The notes below the pieces were generated by a model. The model was not told where the DNA came from. It did not search any database and worked only from the letters and a program-made list of their open reading frames with translations. Both the position numbers and the translations under genes were made by a program. Positions 1-8,497 of a stretch of 36,388 nt of DNA are shown here, in pieces (the first letter of the stretch is position 1; each line of letters opens with the position of its first letter). Origin of the DNA: Hemicentrotus pulcherrimus. Taxonomy: Eukaryota > Echinodermata > Echinoidea > Camarodonta > Strongylocentrotidae. The stretch is taken from the NCBI GenBank assembly GCA_003118195.1, contig BEXV01002133.1:4573-40960 (forward strand), given 5' to 3'.

Positions 1-371
1 AGGTCCAAAAAAAAAAAAAAATAGTGGTCTCACCCCCCACCCCCCCAACTTATTCACCGGCTGACTGTGTCGGCGCAAAATATTCCCTGAAAAATTGGAC
101 TAAAAAAAGGGCCTCCTACCCCCGCCCCCCCTTATTTTTATTTATTCATTTTCTTTCTTTTCACTTTGGATCATTTAAACTTCACAAGACATCTAGAAGG
201 ATTAAGCACAAGCTATATATTATTTGCGCAAGTATTATTTAGCAGTTATTAGCATTTTGAGCCAGTGTATATTAATACTTCCATCATATCCTATAACATT
301 CTGTAGGATTTTTTCACTTGACCAGCATGTCACCTTCAACCTTAGACTCATTTTTGTTTTGCCTACCCAAG
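1..371. other. Low-complexity 5' flank with no gene
   Basis: The stretch holds a poly-A run, several poly-C runs and, from about 145 to 300, a segment resembling the rhophilin 3' flank (separate entry). A pyrimidine-rich tract ends in AG at 370-371, directly before the first RAG1L exon. It looks like a splice acceptor, so an earlier RAG1L exon may lie outside the window. Apparent reading frames here are low-complexity translations and have no recognisable content. Confidence 0.6.
145..300. repeat. Left copy of direct repeat flanking the RAG1L/RAG2L block
   Basis: This segment matches 17958-18193 in the same orientation. Shared blocks occur in the same order: GGATCATTTAAACTTC (168-183 and 17980-17995), AGACATCT, CTATATATTAT, GTTATTAGCAT (245-255 and about 18103-18113), GCCAGTGTAT (261-270 and 18157-18166), and CTATAACA near the end. 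The right copy is longer because of extra segments between blocks. The right copy lies just beyond the stop codon of the rhophilin gene, so this looks like a piece of rhophilin 3' flank. Alignment was by eye. Confidence 0.75.
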
Positions 372-374
372 GTC

Positions 375-562
375 ATGGAAACCGCAGAGCTCCACAGGAA
401 AGCTCTATCACATACGTGTCGTTTATGTGGCTCGTATGTGAAGAACAAGAAAAGCCTGTCTTCCAAGGAGAAGTATGAGGAGCTGATTCTTAGCGTTTAT
501 GGTATTGACTTCAAGCTAGACGACGAGGATGTTCATCCCCCTAGAATCTGTGTATCATGCAG
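375..562 (+). CDS. Rag1L: RAG1L exon 1 seen: N-terminal zinc-binding segment
   Basis: This exon encodes 62 residues ending in ICVSC plus two bases of an Arg codon. The pattern CRLCG, then about 35 residues with a hydrophobic YGIDFKLDDED stretch, then HP..C..C matches the N-terminal zinc region of vertebrate RAG1 (CRICG ... HPTEFCHNCW). The donor is CAG|GTATGA (GT at 563-564). The start is uncertain: ATG 375 is the first Met after a strong acceptor at 370-371, so the exon may begin at 372 and be internal. The open frame continues to 740 past the donor, but that tail has no RAG1 similarity and I take it as intron. Confidence 0.85.
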
Positions 563-3500
563 GTATGAACATGACCACTTGACAAGGGTCTTGAGTTGTT
601 ATGAAGCACACATCAAGCAGGATTTGTTTACACTCTCAATGATATCAAAAAGGAAAACAAGGCAACAATATTGTGAGAAGTTGATTTGTCTTTTAAATGA
701 AATTTTCATTGTTGTAGCACAGTCATTCCGTCAGACCTGAGCAGATTAAATCCAGAGATTGAGATGGCTGCCACCAGTGTCTTGATTTGAAATGTTCTGA
801 ACACCCGTACCACATCACAAACAAGTCTTTGCAGTACTTTTGTATCATTCACTTAAATAATTTAAGTCAAATTTCATGATGAAAGATAAAGTTACAAAAA
901 ATAAAACACGCTGTACAACTTACAAGATGAATGAATATTTCTGAATATAAACTGACAGGGTTATATTTGTATTTGATGTCCAAATTTAACTTTTCGTCCC
1001 TATTTTCACAAAGTGAAAGTAGTGAATGAAAATCGCATGCAATTTGTGTGCGGATTTTTCCTCACTACCGTCACTTTGTGAAAACAGGAACAATTTATTT
1101 TCTCACCAGTATCAAGATAAAATTATATTTGTCTCATTTGTTTATAGACTATGGATGACGAGAAGTGATAGTCGCAATGCTGAAGGACCAACCTACCCAA
1201 CAAGTGGCAAGACTCTTGCCAATTTCTCTGCCCACCCAGAGCTGGAGCCGTGTTCTATATGTGAGGCAACTACATCAACCAAACGGAAGGCTGTAGGAAC
1301 AGATGGCCTTCCTCCCCCAAAGAAACCATCAGCTGTCGTTTCTGGACCAGATGAGCAGCAAGCTTCCTGCAGCTTCACAGCCCCTTTACCCACAACTGCC
1401 ACAAGTTATCAGCCAATCAAACCAAAGACGAGAAGTGATAGTCGCAATGCTGAAGGACCAACCTACCATCTGTGTTCTATATGTGCTGCAACTACGTTAA
1501 CCAAAGAGAAGGCTGTAGGAACAGATGATCTTCCTCCCCCAAAGATACCATCAGCTGCAGTTTCTGGACCAGATGAACAGATAGCTCTCTGTAGTTTCAC
1601 AGCCCCTTTACCCCCAACTGCCACAGCCCCTTTACCCCCAACTGCCACAGTCCTTTTAACCCCAACTGCCACAGTCCCTTTAACCCCAACCGCCACAGCC
1701 CTTTTAATCCTAACTGCCACAGCCCCTTTAACCCTAACTGCCACAGCCCCTTTAACCCAAGCTGCCACAGTCCCTTTAACCCCAACTGCCACAGCCCCTT
1801 TACCCCCAACTGCCACAGTCCCTTTAACCCCAACTGTCACAGCCCCTTTAACCCCAACTGCCACAGCCCCTTTAACCCCAACTGCCACAGCCCCTTTAAC
1901 CCCAACTGCCACAGCCCCTTTAACCCCAACTGCCACAGACCCTTTAACCCCAACTGCCACAAGGTATCGGCCAATCGTGACCAAGGACCGGGCTCATTTC
2001 ACACGTGCTCTATTCTCCCCTGTCCTAACTGTGCCTGCAAGGAAGTCCCCTGTCAGAGCAAAAGGCAGTCTCCACTATGTGCGGAGAGATTGCGCAAAGA
2101 ACAGAGCCAAAGGAGCCCTGGACTTCATGACCTCACACAGCGCTGCCAAAAACGAGGACGAGACAGACCTCTGGTTCTTCGGACTTCACAACAGGTTGAG
2201 GAATGAAAAAGATGAGCGAGCAAAAATGGTAAGTAATTAACAATATGGTTTGATGAGTTCTCTGTAGTCATACGCTAGTCTTATTCAGGAAAAATGAAAA
2301 TGCTAAATTTGATAGTCTAATGATTTTCGAGCTATGAAGAAACATTTTTGAATCAAGTATTTCAAAGGGCAAGTCCAAGATATTTGTACCTGAGATGAAT
2401 ATTTTTCATCTTTTAACTGGGGTCTCAAATATCACTAGTACTTGAATTAAAAGTCATGCAGCTGAGATAAATTCCCTAAATATATATGTGCTACATGTAT
2501 ATTCATCTTTTGTTGTATTCTTTTTCACCTATTTAGGTAATGGAGCTTTGGACAGAAAGGAAGAATACAACTGATTTGTCTATAGATGACTGCCTGGCGA
2601 TGCGCGTGGGGACTCTTTGCACCAAAGGGATGTATGCAGAGAAATACCGCTTTTTGAAGTCAAAAGGGGACACGACCTTCAAACCACCTAGTCAGCTCAC
2701 CAACAGGGAAAGCTATTACATGCCTGGCAATGTGAGGTTCGGTCTGATGGATGGAGGGAAATGTGTCTATCACACTCCTGAGAAATCACTGGAAGAGTTT
2801 GATGACAATTCGATGTATGAGCCCATCCGGATCAACGTGCGCAGCAAACTGACTGAATTTGCACTGCCAAACTGTATTGGCGTCGCATGGAGCTACCCAG
2901 AGGCAGTTGCAAAAACCCTGGAAGAGCTAGATGAAAACATCCGAGAAGGAATGCTTAAAGTCGGCCTCAACCCTGATGACCCATCCATCATCATTGACAC
3001 CACATTGAAAGATGGGGCAGATGGAATGGGGGAGATCGCAGTCCACAAGATGAAGTCAGACAAATTCCTGCCTGACAAGGCATTTCGGGCTTCATTTGTA
3101 GTCTTGAAATGTGAGGTCAAGCGTGATGATGGAACAAGGGATTTGGTCTTCAAGGAGCCCAAGCCTAACTCAGTAATGGTTAATCGGCCGTTATTGGAGG
3201 CGATTGGCGACGAAAATTCTGCATCAACCTCAGCCGTACTAATGCGCAAGATGGAGAAAGAACGGCTAATCCTCCAGAACAGTATCATGACAATACATGC
3301 CCGCACACACACTAGACTACATCGACTCACCATATACAATAGCATGATAGATGAAAAGCTTGCACGATCATCAGGGGGGCTACAGGGAAGTGGGTCACAC
3401 TTCATATGCACGCTCTGCCACGCTACAAAAAAATCAGCAAAGACACAGCTAGGATCATTCAAAATTGACAGAACACTCACAGAAACACAACAAACATCAA

Positions 3501-4330
3501 CATACATCACAACTAATCCTGACAATCTCACACCCGATGAACTGGCCACGGAAGCTGGCGGCGTGAAACGCAAACCGCTTCTCACATCCGAACCAAAGCA
3601 GCAATTGATGGATGCGACCCATGCTGACATCAGTCTCGGTCAGTTCTTCAAGAAGATCATTGTGAGGGAAATAGCAGGTGTGCATAAATGGGAGGCCTCC
3701 GAAAATGTTAAGCAGTACATTGTAGATGCAGAGAGACGTCTCGATATTCACGTGAGAGAGTTACTGGGTACAGCGCCAAGCATCATGATGCCAGGAAATT
3801 ATGCTAGGGCCCTCTTTAAAGAAAAGAATGAGGATATTTTCTTGGAACTGATTAGGAATGAGGAAAGAAAGGCACTACTTCGCTCAGTTTTGCAGCAGTT
3901 TCGGGCATTGAGGAAGGTCTATCGAGAGCACCAACCAAACAAGAAAGAGGTACAGGGGTTTAAGAAGAAGGCTGTGCAGATGGGAAGGGAGCTCCTAGAG
4001 CACTTTGAATATGTGTGCTGGCCCAACTACCTTCACAAGATCTTGGAACACACCCAAGAATCGATCCTCTCGGAGGATGGGCCAGGAAGCATTGGAATCT
4101 TGAGTGGTGAAGGCAGCGAAGCGGCCAACAAGCTTTTTCGCAAGCTTCGGAACAACTTCTCTCGTAGGGGAGATGTGTGGGATGGGCTAAGGGACATCCT
4201 GTGGTTTCACTGGCTGTATACAAGTCCGAAACTTCTACGACTTCGAGATGTAACACGGCGCACGTACACGTGCTCCAGATGTGGTGCAGAAGGACACAAC
4301 ATAAAGTCCTGTAATGTGAAGGCAACATAA
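375..4330 (+). CDS. Rag1L: RAG1-like protein (RAG1L), three exons joined
   Basis: The model joins 375-562, 1148-2228 and 2537-4330, giving about 1020 residues, close to vertebrate RAG1. Introns are GT..AG with matching phases (2/2, then 0/0). In order, the product has an N-terminal zinc-binding segment (CRLCG ... HPPRICVSC), a variable repeat-rich region, a nonamer-binding-like region, and the catalytic core. The core shows all three acidic residues: D in ADGMGE (3020-3022), D in GDEN (3209-3211) and E in GEGSEAANKLFR (4118-4120), aligned by eye to mouse D600, D708 and E962. Zinc ligands are CTLC (3407-3418) and H-x4-H (4034-4051). The family nicks and joins DNA as a complex with RAG2. The gene faces RAG2L tail to tail. 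An upstream exon is possible, because an acceptor precedes 372. No intact RING finger is visible. Confidence 0.94.
1148..2228 (+). CDS. Rag1L: RAG1L exon 2: repeat-rich region and start of nonamer-binding-like domain
   Basis: The acceptor is TTTATAG|ACT at 1146-1147 and the donor is ATG|GTAAGT at 2229. The first base completes the Arg codon from exon 1, so CVSC-R-LW parallels CHNCW of vertebrate RAG1. The 5' half is a 270-bp direct duplication in frame. The middle is a 15-unit, 24-bp coding minisatellite (1602-1961). The 3' part is not repetitive: ALFSPVLTVPARKSP, basic residues, then DLWFFGLHNRLRNEKDERAKM, the position where vertebrate RAG1 has its nonamer-binding and heptad-like region. Each duplicate has one C-S-I-C, which could be a relic of a zinc finger, but no full RING cysteine/histidine set is present. 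Confidence 0.88.
1157..1622 (+). repeat. 270-bp in-frame duplication within RAG1L exon 2
   Basis: The motif TRSDSRNAEGPTY starts near 1158 and again near 1428, an offset of 270 bp (90 codons). Both copies continue through CSIC.ATT, KAVGTD.LPPPK, PSA.VSGPDEQ and CSFTAPLP. Copy 2 lacks about 14 codons present in copy 1 between GPTY and CSIC. The frame is preserved, and the divergence is small enough for a fairly recent event. Confidence 0.85.
1602..1961 (+). repeat. 24-bp coding minisatellite, 15 units, in RAG1L
   Basis: Fifteen units of 24 bp encode the octapeptide APLTPTAT and variants (APLPPTAT, VPLTPTAT, ALLILTAT, APLTQAAT, DPLTPTAT). All 15 are in frame without a stop. The last four or five units are almost identical, while the early and middle units differ more, which suggests expansion from the 3' end. 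The encoded tract is Pro/Thr/Ala-rich, lacks charge except for one Asp, and is presumably a disordered linker between the N-terminal zinc region and the core. Confidence 0.95.
2537..4330 (+). CDS. Rag1L: RAG1L exon 3: catalytic core and C-terminal zinc knuckle
   Basis: The acceptor is ATTTAG|GTAATGG, phase 0, joining AKM to VMELW. The exon encodes 597 residues and ends at TAA 4328-4330. Numbering from Met 2540, the catalytic residues are D161, D224 and E527, the zinc pair is C290/C293 and the histidines are H499/H504. The segment SGGLQGSGSHFICTLCHAT and the end GSIGILSGEGSEAANKLF followed by HWLYTS closely match the vertebrate RAG1 core. After the core comes C578-x2-C581-x4-H586-x4-C591, a CCHC knuckle that vertebrate RAG1 lacks but RAG1L proteins of ProtoRAG type carry in their C-terminal tail. 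The exon has no frameshift or stop. Confidence 0.95.
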   Translation, partial: VMELWTERKNTTDLSIDDCLAMRVGTLCTKGMYAEKYRFLKSKGDTTFKPPSQLTNRESYYMPGNVRFGLMDGGKCVYHTPEKSLEEFDDNSMYEPIRINVRSKLTEFALPNCIGVAWSYPEAVAKTLEELDENIREGMLKVGLNPDDPSIIIDTTLKDGADGMGEIAVHKMKSDKFLPDKAFRASFVVLKCEVKRDDGTRDLVFKEPKPNSVMVNRPLLEAIGDENSASTSAVLMRKMEKERLILQNSIMTIHARTHTRLHRLTIYNSMIDEKLARSSGGLQGSGSHFICTLCHATKKSAKTQLGSFKIDRTLTETQQTSTYITTNPDNLTPDELATEAGGVKRKPLLTSEPKQQLMDATHADISLGQFFKKIIVREIAGVHKWEASENVKQYIVDAERRLDIHVRELLGTAPSIMMPGNYARALFKEKNEDIFLELIRNEERKALLRSVLQQFRALRKVYREHQPNKKEVQGFKKKAVQMGRELLEHFEYVCWPNYLHKILEHTQESILSEDGPGSIGILSGEGSEAANKLFRKLRNNFSRRGDVWDGLRDILWFHWLYTSPKLLRLRDVTRRTYTCSRCGAEGHNIKSCNVKAT

Positions 4331-4550
4331 AGGAATGCATGAAAAAATAACTCTTCTCCAATCGATTCTGTTTAATTCCAGAATTTACGATTTTCAATAG
4401 ATCTACAGATGTCTCCTAGCGAGCTTGCGAAAAGGGCATCAAGCAATATATGATTCAATTTTACATTGTCATGATTATTATTATCTTCTACATTGTGTTC
4501 ATCATAATTGCTACCGGTATTTTTGTGCGACATTTACCTTGCTGTTATCA

Positions 4551-4556
4551 AATAAA
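4551..4556 (+). promoter_or_regulatory. Candidate polyadenylation signal of RAG1L
   Basis: An AATAAA hexamer lies 221 bp after the RAG1L stop codon. It is the first perfect hexamer I found downstream. A single hexamer in AT-rich DNA is weak evidence. Confidence 0.45.
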
Positions 4557-5040
4557 TTGCTATTGATTACAGTTAAAGGAATAGTACAATCTGATTGAGA
4601 GGGCACTTTTTAGTGGAAAAAAATAACCTTGATGTATGGGTTCGTTTGTAAACCTTATTCTGGCCTAGAATCAGCATTTTCAAATGTGTTTCAGGCCAAT
4701 TTTGCATGATGATAAACACAAGCACATTTTCAGATATGTGTATATTGAAATGCTGAAAAAAAATTGCGTTTTGAATATGTGAGAATGAGCCAGAATCACA
4801 TTTCTGAGAGATGATAAACGCAGATCTGTTTTGAAACATGTATATATATTTCGAACCTTCCCAGGCCAGTTTTCGGTTCGGAGAAATAGCCTGAGCCATG
4901 TGCCGAAGAATGTTTCAAGCGTGCCTTTGTCTTTGTCTATTGTTTATTGTTAACATACGTTGCGATAACGTGCTTCAACTATATTGACAAGTTATTGCTG
5001 TTTATTATCCTTTACCTTTACCTTTAATTACCATAAAATT

Positions 5041-5154
5041 ATGTCTGTCAGTGAGAGTTCAAAGGCGAAAGGTTCAAACTGGGATGCGAATGAACTCAGG
5101 TGTTTGCTGCTCCTGTGGGCAGAACCAGATATTCAAGAGGAACTTAAATGGAAA
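5041..5154 (+). pseudogene. Myb/SANT-like DNA-binding domain exon fragment
   Basis: From ATG 5041 the frame reads 38 codons, including the pattern W-D-x-N-E-L then LLLLWAEPDIQEEL. This is the helix 1 signature of Myb/SANT-like (trihelix/MADF-type) domains common in PIF/Harbinger transposons and their host derivatives. It stops at AAA|GTATGA, a plausible donor (GT 5155-5156). A second segment after CCTAG|G (5436) reads TNGAKQLYRAMAFI, which would suit the next helix, but in a frame that does not match the phase-0 donor. I take it as a decayed transposon or host gene fragment. A functional exon with another partner exon cannot be excluded. Confidence 0.5.
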
Positions 5155-7565
5155 GTATGAAATTAACCCATATCTTGTGCAGTAATTAAGTAGCAGTACG
5201 AGTACCAATCCCATCGTTGAGCACATATATTACCGCCAAAGAGATGTTCCGAATACGAACATTACGACCTGCATGTTTACAAACACATGCAGACAACAGA
5301 ATAAAAATAAGCCAGAATTTTTAAACATTATATTTTGAACGTGACAATATTACTAGTACGTAGATACGTAATAGTACTATAGTACTTAGATCGAAAATAA
5401 AAAAGCACACGCTCTATTGACCTCCTGCTTCCTAGGACAAACGGCGCAAAGCAGCTTTACAGGGCCATGGCCTTCATTTCAAATCGTGAGGAGTTGATAA
5501 ACGTGACATTCCCGCAAATCACGTTTGTACAGTGTGGTTCGATATGTACATATTGAAACGCTGTTTCTGAGTAGCAAAACTTGTTACACGCACCTTATAT
5601 TGGTTCAGAAATGGCACAAATATCTTCAGTACAATAAATATGCTTTTGACAAATTGTGAGACACACAATTATTTTATTATTTTCAACTGATCCTTATAAA
5701 AATCCAGGCTTTGTGAACACATACCTAACCTAAGTTACTTTGACTTCGAACTTTGGCGTTCGTTCATATGCCAAATAGATTAGACATCCTGTCCATTTCT
5801 GATTTGTATATCTACTAATACCATACTGTTTCATAAATATCCATGAGGGTGAGCAGGGACGATTTGTTTAATCATTGTTTGGATTCTCAATTGCAACGCT
5901 AGTCGAAATTGGTGGGGTAAAAGTCCACAATTGTGAAAAGTAATGCAGTTCACACATCTGTTGAAGGGCATCTAACACTCGAAGAAAAGGAAGGAGAGGC
6001 AAAAAAAAAAAATCCTAACTCACAAAGTCTCTACCATTTGGCATACACATTTTTAGAGAGTTAGAAGTTCATGGGAAATTTCTAGATCTTCTATCATTAA
6101 AAAGTAATTGTATGATTTGGAAAAGCATCATGTATAATTTGCCAGTGAAAGTTCTTAAATTTCTTGTAAATGCTGTTGGCAACACTGTAACACAAGGGCA
6201 AATTTACTAAGATGAAGCAAATCTGCAACAAACAAATGCAGGTACTGCAATTGTATTAAGACACCGAATCACATTCTTAATTACTGTTCACTATTTCTAT
6301 CTCAAGGGCAAACATCTGGCACCATAACAATCTATTAAAATGCTATGAAGAATAGAAGTCATAACAGAAAATATTTCGCTGAATAAAATTTTTTTTTTTA
6401 AATCCTTCACGATATTCCCTATTTAAACGGCTACTTCCCTGTCTCAACTTCTAAACAATCCCAGTGTCTTGTACGGTGTAAACCCAAACAAACATACTCT
6501 AATACCTGACCTTTTTATCTATGATGAAAATAACCATACAAATCATGATCATGGAACTGACAGTCCCATTGGAACTTAAAATAGATAAGGCCCATCAATA
6601 TAAAGTTGATAGATACTCGTCCCTTGTCAGAGAATTTTAAAATAATACCCGGTACCCGGTAATCGCTATGAGGTAGAACTTTTGGCAATTGAAGTCGGTT
6701 CCTGTGCGTCCATATTTCATCAAGCAGTATACCCACAGACCAAAAAAGATGCTGGACTACTTGCATAATTTTACAAATTCCCTTTTTTTCTCAAATGTGT
6801 AGGGATGTATAGATTTAAACCAGTAAAATGACATGAATAAATGTATAGCTCTGACTATTAATTATATACAAAGCACAGGTCCAAAGAAAAAATTCTTGGG
6901 AGAAAAATTAAGATTAGTGAAATTTTGTGTACAAACGAATGGAGAGCTGCTCATTAGTGACATCACTCAGAGTTGCCAACTTGTTATACTGTCTAAATTT
7001 GTATAACTTTTTTTTTTTAATTATGAGCCCAAATTTTCTCTAACTTTCACTGATTTGCTTTACTTATGTTTCTGCTCTCATACAAAGCAACAAGATATCA
7101 GGGTGGACTTGCCCTTTAAATTTTTTACACTTTATGCTCATGTAGTATTTTATTTGCATCAAAAGTTAACTAAGGCAAAAGAAGGACAGGAGTATACTTT
7201 CACTACTGAGATAACAAAATGCATTTTTCCTGGCCTCACTAGACATTACATGCATAAAGTAAGTTTCAGTTTTTTAGCAAGGTATGAATTCATCTCTGAA
7301 AACGGAAATGAAAATGAGATGAACTCTGCTAGTGCAGTAATATATCAGTAAGATTATACATGTACTATATCTGAAATACTGCTAGGCACAAGTTGAAACT
7401 TCCTTGGCCTACCGTTTGTTGCGATAGAACTTGATGATCGTATAATATTAAAACTTACATGGGTAATGGCTGTTTGGAATATTTACAAAAAAATCACTAA
7501 TTCCATCTTCATTCTGAGACCAACTTATTTGATCAGTGCGTACTGTGTACCATAACAGCGTTTGT

Positions 7566-8497
7566 TCAGTTTGGAATATTGCATTTTTTCAAATGAACTC
7601 CGCATGTTTTCAATTGAATGCTGGAAACACACACTGAAAATTCATTTTTGTTCTTACATTGTGAACAGAAATAAATCTCTGGTATACTATTGAGCTTTAG
7701 GCAGTAGACATGGACCCATTTTCCACATCGCGGTGTTTCGCACTGTACCCATTGTATCTCCACAGTTTCTTCTGCCTCGGCGATAGTACACGATGGTAAT
7801 AAATCGCATTTCTCTGGCTTGTATTTCCTGTCAGTGAGCATAGAGATGTGTTTTGAGGTACCCCCAACAGAGAAGATGCAGTCAGGTGCCAGGGTTAATA
7901 GAACATGCCCAGCTGTGCCAAACTGATTGTCATTCTGTGTTTTGGGCAAGAGTTTGTATTTCTTCTCGACGATGTCGAGTATGAATACTCTGGAGGATGC
8001 ATGTCTTGATGTCTTAGGGATGTCAGAACTGTGCTGCAGTTGAAATCCTCCGGATACGAGAATGTTATAGTTTACTTGAGCTGTTGCATGGTATGATATG
8101 TACGGGACTGGTGTACTGGGACCATCGGGTGCAAGCGTAACAGTGGAAAGAACTGCAGTCTCTGTATCTTGGGAGTTCATCGTTAGCAAGAGTACTTCAT
8201 TGATGGGTATTCTTGTGGTGGTGTTGTTGTCGTGCATCACTCCTCCCACAAATGCAACGACAAAGCTTCTAACCGTTTCCAAGCATTCGGCAGTGTGATA
8301 CGTTCGGGCTCGGGTAGATGGCACAGGGACTCACCTCCATATAAAGGTTTCTAGATCCAATATATAGAAAGCCCCATCTCTGCAGGATAATTCCCACTCA
8401 ACACTGAAGCTTTTCCGCTCTTCTTGTTCCATAACGCCTCCAAACAGCAATGCCTCTTTGGTCTCTCCTAGTCTAGTTAGAGTGTGCCCTGTCCTTG
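7566..8497 (-). CDS. Rag2L: RAG2L exon 3: kelch blades 3-6 and PHD-type finger
   Basis: The acceptor is TTTTTAATAG|CAAGG, phase 1. The exon runs to TGA 7566-7568. Blade 3 is RTGHTLTRL to LLFGGVM and DGAFYILDLETFIW, then the in-frame TGA. Blade 4 is ARTYHTAECLE to FVVAFVGGVM, blade 5 is YISYHATAQ to NILVSGGF, and blade 6 is GTAGHVLL to IFSVGG. The PHD-type finger (7656-7808) shows C-x4-C-x4-H-x2-C-x11-C-x2-C (CETPRCGKWVHVYC, then CSQC). The only candidate for the first cysteine pair is C-x5-C, which is wider than usual. Apart from the single TGA the exon is open throughout. Confidence 0.92.

Larger units (their letters stand above)
4331..7565. other. Intergenic region between the 3' ends of RAG1L and RAG2L
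   Basis: The two genes converge on this 3.2-kb gap. It holds a probable RAG1L polyadenylation signal, a repeat-like block at about 4570-4900 with two related segments (both containing ATGATAAAC and then a GTATAT run), a Myb/SANT-like exon fragment at 5041-5154, and AT-rich DNA. A piece at about 7021-7120 ends in CAGGGTGGACTTGCCCTTTA and resembles sequence near 12430-12528 and 13850-13913, so it is probably a dispersed repeat. I see no intact gene. Confidence 0.6.

Noticed and set aside
563..740. Continuation of the first RAG1L frame past the donor
   Set aside because: The tail has no RAG1 similarity, whereas splicing at CAG|GTATGA joins in phase to exon 2 and restores the C-x-x-C-x-x-W pattern.
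1463..1984. Minus-strand open frame rich in VKG repeats
   Set aside because: It is the antisense of the RAG1L minisatellite.
2893..3630. 245-codon minus-strand open frame
   Set aside because: It is antisense to the RAG1L catalytic core and has no recognisable domain.
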